Origin: Paenibacillus sp. FSL K6-1096
GTDB taxonomy: Bacteria > Bacillota > Bacilli > Paenibacillales > Paenibacillaceae
Length of the DNA stretch: 64,000 nucleotides
Direction of reading: 5' to 3'
Assembly: GCF_037977055.1 (NCBI RefSeq)
Contig: NZ_CP150274.1
Coordinates: 5,518,001-5,582,000 of the forward strand
The position numbers were made by a program, and so were the translations under genes. Each line of letters starts with the position of its first letter. Within the stretch, counting starts at the first letter, position 1. The notes under the pieces were generated by a model that was not told where the DNA came from, did not search any database, and saw only the letters and a list, made by a program, of their open reading frames with translations. Positions 23,666 through 31,908 of the stretch are shown here, piece by piece.

Positions 23666-26302
23666 ATGATGAAAGCAAGTGAAATCCGTTCCAAATGGCT
23701 GCAGTTTTTCGAGAGCAAGAATCACAAGATTGAACCAAGTGCCTCCCTCGTACCGCACAATGACCCTTCGCTGCTGTGGATTAACGCAGGCATGGCGCCG
23801 CTGAAGCCGTACTTCGACGGCCGGGAGGTTCCTGAGAATCCCCGCCTGACCAACTCGCAGAAGTGCATCCGCACCAATGATATCGAGAACGTGGGCAAGA
23901 CGCGCCGCCACCATACCTTTTTCGAGATGCTGGGGAACTTCTCTATCGGCGACTACTTCAAGGAAGAAGCGATTACCTGGGCCTGGGAGTTCCTGACCGG
24001 CAAGGAGTGGATCGGGTTCGACCCGGACCGGATCTCTGTCACTGTCTACGCTGAGGATGAAGAAGCCTTCAAGCTGTGGAATGAGAAGGTCGGCCTGCCG
24101 GCTGAGCGCATCATCAAGCTGGGGGACGACAACTTCTGGGACATCGGCGAAGGCCCTTGCGGCCCTTGCTCGGAGATTTTCTATGACCGCGGGGAAGCCT
24201 ACGGCAGTGATCTGAATGATCCCGAGATGTATCCCGGCGGTGAGAATGAGCGCTGGCTGGAGGTATGGAACCTCGTATTCTCGCAGTTCAACCATAATAA
24301 GGACGGCAGTTACACGCCGCTTCCGAACAAGAATATTGATACCGGTGCCGGTCTGGAGCGCTTCGCATCCATTCTGCAGGATGTGGACTCCAACTTCGAT
24401 ACCGATCTGTTCCAGCCGATTATCCAGAAGACTGCCGGGCTTGCCGGGGTAACCTACAAGGATAATGTGGAACAGGACATCGCGTTAAAAGTCATTGCCG
24501 ACCATGTGCGCACAGTGACCTTTGCCGTTGGTGACGGCGTACTTCCTTCCAATGAAGGCCGCGGCTATATTATCCGCCGTCTGCTCCGCCGCGCCGTGCG
24601 CTACGGGAAGACGCTGGGGCTGGACCGTCCGTTCCTGCATGAGCTGACCGAGACGGTCGGCGAGATTATGGGCGTGTACTATCCGTCCGTGGTGGAGAAC
24701 CGCGAATATATTGCCAAAATCATCCGTCTCGAAGAGGAACGCTTCCACGAGACGCTGTCCGATGGTCTGGCGATCCTCGGAGAGATCAGCGCCAAGGCCA
24801 AGGCTGACGGACTGAGCACCATTGCCGGTGCCGATGCGTTCAAGCTCTATGACACCTACGGCTTCCCGTTCGACCTGACCGAGGATTTCGCCTCCGAGCA
24901 GGGGCTGACGGTTGACCGTGAAGGCTTCGATGCCGCCATGCAGGAGCAGCGCGACCGGGCCAGAGCGGCCCGCCAGGACAGCGCCAGCATGAAGGTTCAA
25001 GGCGGTGCGCTGGCCGACCTGACGGTTAAAAGTGAATTTGTTGGATATAATGACACGGTAACCGAATCCAAGGTGCTGGCGATTGTAGTGGACGGCGCGC
25101 TTCAGGATACAGTAAGCGAAGGCGCCGAGTGCCAGGTGATTCTGGAAACCACTCCGTTCTATGCGGAGAGCGGCGGTCAAGTCAGCGATACCGGCGTACT
25201 GACCGGCGGATCGGTGACCGCCAAAGTGACCGGGCTGTTCAAAGCACCGCACGGCCAGCATGTTCACCTCGTTACGGTGGAAGCCGGCGATCTGAAGGTA
25301 GGCGATACCGTCCGCGCTGAAGTGAACCGGGCTGAGCGTGAGGATATTGTGAAGAACCACACTGCTACCCACCTGCTGCACAAAGCACTGAAGGAAGTGC
25401 TGGGCAGCCATGTGAATCAGGCAGGCTCTTTAGTAGAAGGTTCGCGTCTGCGGTTTGACTTCTCGCACTTTGGAGCGATTACGCCTGAGGAGCTTAGCGA
25501 TATTGAGCAGCGTGTGAACGCCCAGATCTGGCGCAGCCTTCCTGTAGTGATCGAGAACAAGCCGATTGATGAAGCCAAGGCAATGGGGGCTATGGCGCTG
25601 TTCGGCGAGAAATACGGCAATATCGTGCGCGTGGTGCAGGTCGGCGACTACAGCCTTGAGCTGTGCGGCGGATGCCATGTTGCCAATACCTCGCAGATCG
25701 GAATCTTCAAGCTGCTCAGCGAGAGCGGCATCGGCTCCGGGGTACGCCGGATTGAAGCAGTAACCGGCCGCTACGCCTATCAGTTCACCGAGAGCCAGCT
25801 GGATCTGCTGAAGCAATCGGCTGCGCTGCTGAAATCCTCGCTCACCGATGTGCCGAAGCGGATCGAAGCCCTGCATGCCCAGGTGCGCGAGCTGGGCCGT
25901 GAGAACGAATCGCTGCAGTCCAAGCTCAGCGCAACCTTTGCCGCCGAGCTGACCGGCAGTGTCATCACGGTAGGCGGAGGCACACCGCTGCTGGCGGTCT
26001 CTGTTCAGGCTGGCAATATGGATGCGTTGCGCTCCACTGCGGATGAGCTGAAGTCTAAGCTTCCAGATACTGTACTGGTGCTCGGAGCTGTGATGGAAGA
26101 TAAGGTTAACTTTGTAGTAGCTGTGCCGCAGGAGCTGGTCAAGAAGGGCTTCCACGCCGGCAAGCTGGTGAAAGAGATCGCCGCAGTCTGCGGCGGCGGC
26201 GGCGGCGGCCGGCCGGATATGGCCCAGGCCGGCGGCAAGGATGCCTCCAAGCTGGGCGAAGCCCTGAAGAAGGCGGAAGAGCTGGTAGCCGCACTGGCGT
26301 AA
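23666..26302 (+). CDS. alaS: Alanine--tRNA ligase
   Basis: The 878-residue enzyme charges tRNA-Ala in the cytoplasm and edits mischarged Ser and Gly. The N-terminal catalytic core (1-about 250) has the class II motifs, including [17 protein letters not shown]-like sequence ([20 protein letters not shown], near residue 75-94). The editing domain has the zinc ligands His565 and His569 (HTATHLLH) and Cys667/His671 (CGGCH). The C-terminal DHHA1 domain includes the Gly-rich [16 protein letters not shown] (about 840-855). Length is normal. Start ATG 23666 has AGGAG upstream; the codon doublet ATGATG leaves a one-residue ambiguity. It is controlled by the T-box leader. The gene opens the conserved alaS-ireB-ruvX-DUF1292-mltG block. 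Confidence 0.98.
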   Translation: MMKASEIRSKWLQFFESKNHKIEPSASLVPHNDPSLLWINAGMAPLKPYFDGREVPENPRLTNSQKCIRTNDIENVGKTRRHHTFFEMLGNFSIGDYFKEEAITWAWEFLTGKEWIGFDPDRISVTVYAEDEEAFKLWNEKVGLPAERIIKLGDDNFWDIGEGPCGPCSEIFYDRGEAYGSDLNDPEMYPGGENERWLEVWNLVFSQFNHNKDGSYTPLPNKNIDTGAGLERFASILQDVDSNFDTDLFQPIIQKTAGLAGVTYKDNVEQDIALKVIADHVRTVTFAVGDGVLPSNEGRGYIIRRLLRRAVRYGKTLGLDRPFLHELTETVGEIMGVYYPSVVENREYIAKIIRLEEERFHETLSDGLAILGEISAKAKADGLSTIAGADAFKLYDTYGFPFDLTEDFASEQGLTVDREGFDAAMQEQRDRARAARQDSASMKVQGGALADLTVKSEFVGYNDTVTESKVLAIVVDGALQDTVSEGAECQVILETTPFYAESGGQVSDTGVLTGGSVTAKVTGLFKAPHGQHVHLVTVEAGDLKVGDTVRAEVNRAEREDIVKNHTATHLLHKALKEVLGSHVNQAGSLVEGSRLRFDFSHFGAITPEELSDIEQRVNAQIWRSLPVVIENKPIDEAKAMGAMALFGEKYGNIVRVVQVGDYSLELCGGCHVANTSQIGIFKLLSESGIGSGVRRIEAVTGRYAYQFTESQLDLLKQSAALLKSSLTDVPKRIEALHAQVRELGRENESLQSKLSATFAAELTGSVITVGGGTPLLAVSVQAGNMDALRSTADELKSKLPDTVLVLGAVMEDKVNFVVAVPQELVKKGFHAGKLVKEIAAVCGGGGGGRPDMAQAGGKDASKLGEALKKAEELVAALA

Positions 26303-26361
26303 CACCATTAACAAGTTCCCTTTGCAAGAAAATGTTGGGATCTATTAATATCTGGAACAAG

Positions 26362-26396
26362 GCGGTACTGGGGGGCAAGGACTCAGTACCGCTGCT
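26362..26396 (+). terminator. Possible terminator after alaS
   Basis: GCGGTACTG (26362-26370) pairs with CAGTACCGC (26384-26392), followed by the weakly T-rich TGCTTTATT. The rest of the 335-bp gap to ireB holds only A/T-rich sequence and the promoter listed separately. Confidence 0.55.
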
Positions 26397-26546
26397 TTAT
26401 TCACAAAAAAGTTATTTTTGTGGGGTATTCATCATTGACCTCCGGCTTGCAATAGCTTAAAACCCAAAAAAACAGCTGGTTTTGTAGATGAAATGCCAAA
26501 AAAAGCGCTTTTACAGCAGGAGGATTTCCTCGCCGGGGCCTGAATA

Positions 26547-26555
26547 TGTTATGAT
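26547..26555 (+). promoter_or_regulatory. Extended -10 promoter before ireB
   Basis: TGTTATGAT is an extended -10 element (TGN plus TATGAT) about 80 bp before the ireB start. No good -35 box is seen, which is common for extended -10 promoters. Confidence 0.4.
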
Positions 26556-26637
26556 GAAGGCAGCAAGTGAGCTGTACAGCAGCAACTTTGCGAAGCCGCC
26601 CGCAGCGGGTGATTTTGCAGAAGGAAGGTGTCACCAG

Positions 26638-26913
26638 ATGGACTCCATGGACAAAACGGTCAAATTCAATGTGAAGGGCGACGAAAAGGAAGCCTCTCCC
26701 CAGGAAATACTGCTCGCTGTGTACGATGCACTGGTGGAGAAAGAATATCATCCGATCAATCAGATCGTGGGATATCTTCTTTCCGGAGATCCGGCTTACA
26801 TTCCGCGCCACAACAATGCGAGAAGTTTAGTCCGGAGGAAAGAGCGTGATGAGCTGATTGAAGAACTGGTCCGGTTCTATCTGGCTAATCACCGGGTGGA
26901 CCAGCCGAAATGA
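26638..26913 (+). CDS. ireB: IreB family regulatory phosphoprotein (YrzL, DUF965)
   Basis: The 91-residue product contains the family sequence [29 protein letters not shown] and [22 protein letters not shown]. IreB in Enterococcus is a substrate of the Ser/Thr kinase IreK and affects cephalosporin resistance; the N-terminal Thr (T7 in DKTVKF) is in the region phosphorylated there. B. subtilis has the same gene after alaS. I chose ATG 26638, with AAGGAAGG upstream, over an in-frame start 150 bp earlier that would add unrelated residues. The stop overlaps the ruvX start (ATGA). Confidence 0.9.
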   Translation: MDSMDKTVKFNVKGDEKEASPQEILLAVYDALVEKEYHPINQIVGYLLSGDPAYIPRHNNARSLVRRKERDELIEELVRFYLANHRVDQPK

Positions 26914-27329
26914 GCAAGAAGCTGGGACTGGACTACGGCGACCGCAGAATCGGTGTCGCCACAAGCGATATTTTCGGATGGACAGCACAGGCTCTGGAGA
27001 CGATTGAGCGGCGCGGGAACGGCAAGGAATTCGACCGTATCCGCGAGCTGGTCAAGGAGCACGAGATTGCTGAGATTGTCGTTGGGCTGCCTAAGAACAT
27101 GAACGGCTCAGTAGGACCCCGTGGTGAAATATGCATCGAATTCGCCGAACAGCTACGGGAGCAATTAGATCTGCCCGTACACCTATGGGATGAGCGTCTG
27201 ACGACGGTATCTGCCGAGCGGGTGCTGATTGACGGGGACGTCAGCCGGAAGAAACGCAAAGGGATTGTGGACAAAATGGCCGCAGCTCTGATTTTGCAAA
27301 ATTTTTTGGATGCTAACAGTAAAAGGTGA
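26910..27329 (+). CDS. ruvX: RuvX/YqgF-type Holliday junction resolvase-like nuclease
   Basis: The 139-residue protein has the RNase H-fold motif [16 protein letters not shown] (5-20), with Asp8 as a likely catalytic residue, and later [13 protein letters not shown] (about 55-67) and [10 protein letters not shown] (about 90-99). The family (YqgF/RuvX, YrrK in B. subtilis) processes pre-16S rRNA 5' ends or Holliday junctions. The start ATG overlaps the ireB stop, so the two are translationally coupled. Length is normal. Confidence 0.93.
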   Translation: MSKKLGLDYGDRRIGVATSDIFGWTAQALETIERRGNGKEFDRIRELVKEHEIAEIVVGLPKNMNGSVGPRGEICIEFAEQLREQLDLPVHLWDERLTTVSAERVLIDGDVSRKKRKGIVDKMAAALILQNFLDANSKR

Positions 27330-27342
27330 GGGGTGTGCGGAT

Positions 27343-27651
27343 ATGACAAACGAACAGATCGGCCAAGAAGAAGAACCGGAAATTATCTATATTCCCGACG
27401 AGGAAGGTAATGAAGAGGAATTCGAGGTCATCATGAAGTTTGAAGTGGACGGATCGGATGCCAAGTATATGATGGTGGTTCCGCTCGATTCCGAGGATGA
27501 GGAGACGGATGAGGTATACGCTTTCCGTTACGAGGAAGACGGCGACGATTTGCAGCTCTTCATGATTGAGAATGATGAGGAATGGGCCATCGTGGAGGAG
27601 ACCTTCAATACGCTGGTTGATGAGCTGGACGGAGGCCCGGAGAATGACTGA
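27343..27651 (+). CDS. yrzB: DUF1292 family protein (YrzB-like)
   Basis: The 102-residue acidic protein (EEEPEIIYIPDEEGNEEEFE, then YAFRYEEDGDDLQLFMIENDEEW) is a DUF1292 member, found after ruvX in many Bacillales. Function is unknown. ATG 27343 is chosen because the family starts near this point and a GA-rich site (AGGTGAGGGG) precedes it. It is followed at an 8-bp overlap by a second DUF1292 gene. Confidence 0.85.
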   Translation: MTNEQIGQEEEPEIIYIPDEEGNEEEFEVIMKFEVDGSDAKYMMVVPLDSEDEETDEVYAFRYEEDGDDLQLFMIENDEEWAIVEETFNTLVDELDGGPEND

Positions 27652-27952
27652 GTTTTCTGCTGCTGAGGCAGTATGGACCTCGAAGCTCAAAGAAGTATAC
27701 GGAGATACAGTCGAACTGGAAGATGAGCAGGGCAAGTCTTCCGTTTACAATATTATTGCCGAGTTTGCTGTTGGTGACCGTGCTTATGCGGTTCTGGCCG
27801 GTTCGGGGAGATCAGCGGAGCAGGAGATTCTGCGCATCGTGGTTTCTCCGGACGGACTGCCGGAGCTGGAGAGCATTATGGATGATGATGAGTGGGAGGA
27901 TGTTTCCGAGCTGTACGATGAGCTTACCCTTCCCGCTGAAGACAGCCAGTAG
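27644..27952 (+). CDS. Second DUF1292-like protein
   Basis: The 102-residue product (MTEFSAAEAVWTSKLKEVYG, AYAVLAGSGRSAEQEILRIV, DDEWEDVSELYDEL) has the same size and the same acidic C-terminal pattern ending in a DDDEW-type motif as the gene just before it. The two are probably diverged paralogs. ATG 27644 follows GGAGGCCCGGAGA and overlaps the previous stop by eight bases. It ends the ireB-ruvX-DUF1292 operon before a terminator. Function is unknown. Confidence 0.75.
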   Translation: MTEFSAAEAVWTSKLKEVYGDTVELEDEQGKSSVYNIIAEFAVGDRAYAVLAGSGRSAEQEILRIVVSPDGLPELESIMDDDEWEDVSELYDELTLPAEDSQ

Positions 27953-27983
27953 GTAGCAGCAGCTTCATGTAGAGCGGGTACGG

Positions 27984-28013
27984 AAGAGGGCGGATTTTTT
28001 CCGCGCTCTTTTT
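27984..28013 (+). terminator. Intrinsic terminator after the DUF1292 pair
   Basis: AAGAGGGCGG pairs with CCGCGCTCTT around a T-rich loop, with T residues after it. It separates the ireB operon from mltG. Confidence 0.8.
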
Positions 28014-28111
28014 GCTTATTTGCTGCACGTAACATTCTAGGACTGAAAAAATAAGTTGAATTTTAGACAATACAATTTTATACTTTATAGTCGGAAAGTG
28101 AGGCGTAACAT

Positions 28112-29158
28112 TTGAAAGCCGTGATCCGCACTGTGCTGATCCTCATTCTTGTCCTGGTGCTATTGGCCGGGGGAGGGGCATGGTACATTTGGAAGGGAAT
28201 GCAGCCGGTAGAGCCCGCCGGGCCAGCCGTGACGGTTACCATAGAGAAGGGCATGGGCAGTGCGCAAATCGCCGACCTGCTGGAGCAGAAGGGAATTATT
28301 AAGAACAGCCTGTTCTTCAAAGGCTATCTGAAATGGGTTCAGGAGGGCTCCAGCTTCAAGGCGGGAACCTACAGCCTAAGTCCCGGCGACACCTATGATA
28401 CGCTGATTAGCCGGATGAATGCGGGCGATGTTGTGAAGGAAGCGACGGTAGTATTCACCATCCCCGAAGGATATACTGCGGTGCAGGTGGCAGACAAGCT
28501 GGCTGCGGCCTGGAACCAGAAGCCTGAGGTGTTCCTGCAGCTGATCGATTCGGGCAAGGGGCTGGAGGCGGTAAGCCAGCTGGAAATCCCTGATAATCCG
28601 CAGCTGCGCCACCGGCTGGAGGGCTATTTGTTCCCCGAGACCTATGAGCTGGCAAAAGACAGTACGCCGCAGGAGGTCATCGAGGCTATGCTGGAGCAGC
28701 TGGTGAAGAAGCTGGATACCATTCCGGAATGGAAGGCAAAGCTGGCGAACCGCGGACTTACGCTTCACGAACTGCTGACGGTGGCTTCACTGGTGGAACG
28801 TGAGGTAGTCGTGGATAAGGAACGCCCGCTGGTGGCCGGCATTATCTATAACCGCCTGGACAAAGGCCAGAAATTAGAGATCGATGCTACCGTCCAGTAT
28901 CTGCTGGACAAGCAGAAGGAACGGTTGTACGAGAAGGATCTGAAGGTAGACAGCCCTTATAATACGTATAAGCAGGCAGGCTTGCCGCCCGGGCCGATCA
29001 GCAGCCCCGGCCTTGCTTCTATTGAAGCGGCAATGACTCCCGAAATATCTGATTATTTCTTCTATGTCACCAAGAAAGATGGTTCTCAAGGCCATTTGTT
29101 TGCGAAGACCTACAAGGAACATTTAGCCAATATTCAGAAAAGCAAGCAAAATCAATAG
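28112..29158 (+). CDS. mltG: Endolytic transglycosylase MltG (YceG/YrrL)
   Basis: The 348-residue protein has one N-terminal transmembrane helix (about 5-28, VLILILVLVLLAGGGAWYIW), a LysM-like subdomain and the YceG catalytic domain. The catalytic Glu is Glu229 in VASLVEREV, followed by the family sequences AGIIYNRLDKGQKLEIDATVQY and YNTYKQAGLPPGPISSPG. MltG cuts nascent glycan strands at the outer face of the membrane, setting glycan length. TTG 28112 is the start that keeps the membrane helix near the N-terminus, after GTGAGGCG. The gene keeps the B. subtilis position between yrzB and the U32 genes. Confidence 0.95.
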   Translation: MKAVIRTVLILILVLVLLAGGGAWYIWKGMQPVEPAGPAVTVTIEKGMGSAQIADLLEQKGIIKNSLFFKGYLKWVQEGSSFKAGTYSLSPGDTYDTLISRMNAGDVVKEATVVFTIPEGYTAVQVADKLAAAWNQKPEVFLQLIDSGKGLEAVSQLEIPDNPQLRHRLEGYLFPETYELAKDSTPQEVIEAMLEQLVKKLDTIPEWKAKLANRGLTLHELLTVASLVEREVVVDKERPLVAGIIYNRLDKGQKLEIDATVQYLLDKQKERLYEKDLKVDSPYNTYKQAGLPPGPISSPGLASIEAAMTPEISDYFFYVTKKDGSQGHLFAKTYKEHLANIQKSKQNQ

Positions 29159-29206
29159 CAACAGGCGTAGAATGGTATAGATGCGCTGGGCACAGGAGGT
29201 AACACA

Positions 29207-30139
29207 ATGAATAATACACCGGAGCTGCTGGCAACAGCAGCTTCTCTGGAGGAAGCTGCAGCGCTGCTGGATGCGGGTGCCACGGCGCTACTGATCGGCG
29301 ATGACCGCTTCGGAATGCGGCTGGCCGGACACTTCACGCTGGAGGATACCGCAGCCGTGGTGAAGCTCGCCCATGAGCGGGGCGGTAAGGTATACGCCAG
29401 CATTAACGGACTGATCGCCAATTCCATGCTGGAGGAGCTTCCGGCTTATGTGAAGGCGATCGGGGAGATTGGAGTGGACGGCGTTGAGTTCGGAGACCCG
29501 GCTGTCCTTGCGGCAGTGAAGGCGGAAGCGCCGGGGATGAAGCTGCACTGGAATGCAGAGATGACCTCAACCAACTACGCTACGGCGAATTATTGGGGCC
29601 GCAAGGGGGCTTCGCGGGTCGTCCTGGCCCGTGAGCTGAATATGGATGAAATGACTGAGATGGTGCCGCATCTGGAGGTTGAAGCCCAGGTACAGGTGCA
29701 TGGCATGACCAATATCTATCATTCCAAGCGCAAGCTGGTTGCCAGCTATATGACCCATCAGGGCCGTCCGAGCGACGGCGGGAGCCTGGGCAAGGAGCGC
29801 GGGCTGTTCCTGATTGAGGCCGAGCGCCCGAATGAGAAGTTCCCGATCTATGAAGATGAGAACGGCACGCATATTATGAGCTCGGATGACATTTGCATAC
29901 TAGAGGACCTGCATTTCTTATTGAAGGCCGGTGTACACAGCCTGAAGATTGAGGGACTGCTGAAGCCGGTAGCCTACAATGCCGCTGTCGTTAAGGCCTA
30001 CCGTCATGCCATGGACGTATACGCCGCCGATCCGGCCGGATATGCCTTCGATGAGGCTTGGCTGGAGGAGATCCGGGCCTTGCAGGACCCGGAGCGCGAG
30101 CTGTCGTTCGGCTTTTTCTACAAAGAGCAGGTCTATTAA
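29207..30139 (+). CDS. U32 family peptidase-like protein (YrrN-like)
   Basis: The 310-residue product starts MNNTPELLATAASLEEAAAL and contains the TIM-barrel pattern of U32 proteins (GATALLIGDDRFG, ASINGLIANSML, HWNAEMTSTNY, HGMTNIYHSKRKL, SLKIEGLLKP). U32 proteins are annotated as peptidases, but characterised bacterial members act in tRNA or ubiquinone hydroxylation. B. subtilis has two consecutive U32 genes, yrrN and yrrO, at this position, and yrrO is the TrhP1-type 5-hydroxyuridine enzyme group. The start ATG 29207 follows AGGAGG. It forms a pair with the next U32 gene, although a 247-bp gap with a repeat element separates them. Confidence 0.8.
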   Translation: MNNTPELLATAASLEEAAALLDAGATALLIGDDRFGMRLAGHFTLEDTAAVVKLAHERGGKVYASINGLIANSMLEELPAYVKAIGEIGVDGVEFGDPAVLAAVKAEAPGMKLHWNAEMTSTNYATANYWGRKGASRVVLARELNMDEMTEMVPHLEVEAQVQVHGMTNIYHSKRKLVASYMTHQGRPSDGGSLGKERGLFLIEAERPNEKFPIYEDENGTHIMSSDDICILEDLHFLLKAGVHSLKIEGLLKPVAYNAAVVKAYRHAMDVYAADPAGYAFDEAWLEEIRALQDPERELSFGFFYKEQVY

Positions 30140-30198
30140 TATATCAAAAGAAATGGTCTCAGCTCTTGCAAGGTTTATCCCGGCAACTAAGGGGCAGC

Positions 30199-30321
30199 AG
30201 CGGAGGGGAATTTGGAACTGTAGGAGCGCCAGCGTCCGCCTTTGTGTCCGGATGTTATCCGCTAAGTGGAATAATCAAACATCTGGAGACAACAGCGGCC
30301 GAAAGTCCAAATTCACCGCAG
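30199..30321. repeat. ~120-bp dispersed-type element folding as one long imperfect hairpin
   Basis: The ends GGGGAATTTGGAACT (from 30205) and AGTCCAAATTCACCG (to 30318) are inverted repeats. Inside, TGTCCGGATGTT pairs imperfectly with AACATCTGGAGACA, and TTATCC with GGAATAA at the centre. The whole segment can form a single long stem. It fills most of the 247-bp gap between the two U32 genes and contains no convincing reading frame. I believe similar elements occur in other Paenibacillus genomes, from memory only. Confidence 0.6.
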
Positions 30322-30386
30322 CAGCGTTTATACCCGATGTTAGTCTTTTATCTTGCACAAGATGAGACACAGAAAGGAGAACAGGA

Positions 30387-31709
30387 ATGGGTACTATGAC
30401 GAGGCCCCAATTCAAGGGCAAGCGTTACCGTCTGGACAAACCGGAGCTCCTGGCTCCGGCAGGGAATCTGGAGAAATTGAAATTCGCCGTGCATTATGGC
30501 GCGGATGCAGTATATATTGGAGGACAGAAATATGGTCTGCGCTCAGGCGCGGATAACTTCACCTTCGAGGAAATGCGCGAGGGCGTGGAGTTTGCGAAGA
30601 AATACGGAGCCAAAGTATTCGTGGCCACCAACATCTATGCGCACAATGAAGATATCGCCGGCATTGAAGAATACCTGCGCAACCTGTATGAGGTTGGCAT
30701 TGCCGCCATTATTGTAGCCGATCCGGTAATTGTCGATACCGCGCTCCGCCTGGTGCCGGGTCTGGAGGTGCATCTCAGCACCCAGCAGTCCACGCTCAAC
30801 TGGCAGGCCGTCTCCTACTGGAAGCAGGAGGGGCTGCCGCGCGTAGTTCTGGGCCGGGAGACCAGCCTGGAGGAGATCGCAGAGATCAAGCAGCATGTGG
30901 ACATCGAGATTGAGAGCTTCATCCACGGGGCGATGTGTTCCTCTTATTCCGGCCGCTGTGTGCTGTCCAACCACTTCACGGACCGTGACTCCAACCGCGG
31001 GGGCTGCTGCCAGTCCTGCCGCTGGAAGTATGATCTGTTCGAGGATGCCCGTCCGGAAGGAACATGGGTATCGGAGGAGGAGCAGGCAGACGCGCCTCAG
31101 GCCTTGCAACCGGGAATCACCCAATTGCCGCTGCACCAGCCGGAGGATAACCCGTTCACAATGGGATCGAAGGACCTCTGTATGCTGGAGAGCATTCCTG
31201 ACCTGATCGAAGCCGGAATTGACAGCTTCAAGATCGAAGGCCGGATGAAATCCATTCATTACGTGGCTACTGTGGTGAATGCTTACCGCAAGGCTATCGA
31301 TGCATATATGGCTGACCCGGAAGGGTATGTACTGAAGCCGGAATGGCTGGAGGAGCTGCAAAAGGCGGCGAACCGCCCGCTGAACACAGGCTTTTTCTAT
31401 GACACGCCGGACCATGAGGATCATATCTACGAGCCGGAAGAGAAGGCTGCTCCGTATGACTTCGCCGGTCTGGTGCTGGAGTATGATGCGGAGAGCGGCA
31501 TGGCGCTGGTTCAGCAGCGCAATCACTTCAAGCCGGGGCAGGAAGTCGAATTCTTCGGCCCGGATAACACCTTCTTCAAGCAGACCGTAGGCGGGCTGTG
31601 GGATGAGGACGGCAATCCGCTGGATGCGGCCCGCCACCCGCTGCAGCGGGTGCGCATGAAGGTGGATCACCCGGTCGCTTATTTTGATATGATGCGCAAA
31701 CGTAAATAA
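30387..31709 (+). CDS. U32 family peptidase-like / tRNA hydroxylation protein (YrrO/TrhP-like)
   Basis: The 440-residue protein has the U32 signature ESFIHGAMCSSYSGRCVLSNHFTDRDSNRGGCCQSCRWKY (split here: ESFIHGAMCSSYSGRC, about 177-192, and RGGCCQSCRW, about 206-215). The four Cys are the iron-sulfur ligands known in this family. It also has LAPAGNLEKLKFAVHYGADAV near the N-terminus and IDSFKIEGRMKS (about 275-286). Homologs (TrhP) make 5-hydroxyuridine at tRNA position 34. ATG 30387 has AAAGGAG upstream. An insertion around 220-250 (EEEQADAPQALQPG) is variable. It is the last gene of the housekeeping block, before a terminator. Confidence 0.85.
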   Translation: MGTMTRPQFKGKRYRLDKPELLAPAGNLEKLKFAVHYGADAVYIGGQKYGLRSGADNFTFEEMREGVEFAKKYGAKVFVATNIYAHNEDIAGIEEYLRNLYEVGIAAIIVADPVIVDTALRLVPGLEVHLSTQQSTLNWQAVSYWKQEGLPRVVLGRETSLEEIAEIKQHVDIEIESFIHGAMCSSYSGRCVLSNHFTDRDSNRGGCCQSCRWKYDLFEDARPEGTWVSEEEQADAPQALQPGITQLPLHQPEDNPFTMGSKDLCMLESIPDLIEAGIDSFKIEGRMKSIHYVATVVNAYRKAIDAYMADPEGYVLKPEWLEELQKAANRPLNTGFFYDTPDHEDHIYEPEEKAAPYDFAGLVLEYDAESGMALVQQRNHFKPGQEVEFFGPDNTFFKQTVGGLWDEDGNPLDAARHPLQRVRMKVDHPVAYFDMMRKRK

Positions 31710-31725
31710 TCCGCTTACAAACTAT

Positions 31726-31758
31726 GGAATGTCCGTTTACAATAGGGCATTCCTTTTT
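31726..31758 (+). terminator. Intrinsic terminator after the U32 gene
   Basis: GGAATGTCC pairs with GGGCATTCC across an ten-base loop, followed by five T. Confidence 0.8.
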
Positions 31759-31825
31759 ATATGCCAAATGTCTTATGCATTTCGACAAAAATAATGAAAT
31801 ATTGAAGCAAAATATCTAAAAATGC

Positions 31826-31853
31826 TAAGAAATATGAGTCTTTGTGCCGATAT
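31826..31853 (+). promoter_or_regulatory. SigD-type promoter of the chemoreceptor gene
   Basis: GCCGATAT at 31846-31853 matches the SigD -10 consensus exactly, and TAAG at 31826-31829 is a one-mismatch -35 at 16 bp (consensus TAAA-N14-16-GCCGATAT). SigD drives motility and chemotaxis genes in Bacillus, which fits the gene downstream. Confidence 0.75.
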
Positions 31854-31858
31854 AAGTC

Positions 31859-31872
31859 AGGTAACGCTTACA
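31859..31872 (-). promoter_or_regulatory. cre/LacI-type operator over the chemoreceptor start site
   Basis: On the minus strand TGTAAGCGTTACCT matches the cre pattern in 13 of 14 positions. It begins six bases after the SigD -10 box, so it covers the expected start of transcription. Confidence 0.5.
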
Positions 31873-31908
31873 TACGTCTTCTAATCTAAGGGATAGGCAG
31901 GTGATGTA

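Noticed and set aside
30058-30399. Open frame spanning the gap between the U32 genes
   Set aside because: It overlaps the end of one U32 gene in another frame and runs through the hairpin element; no start signal or homology.
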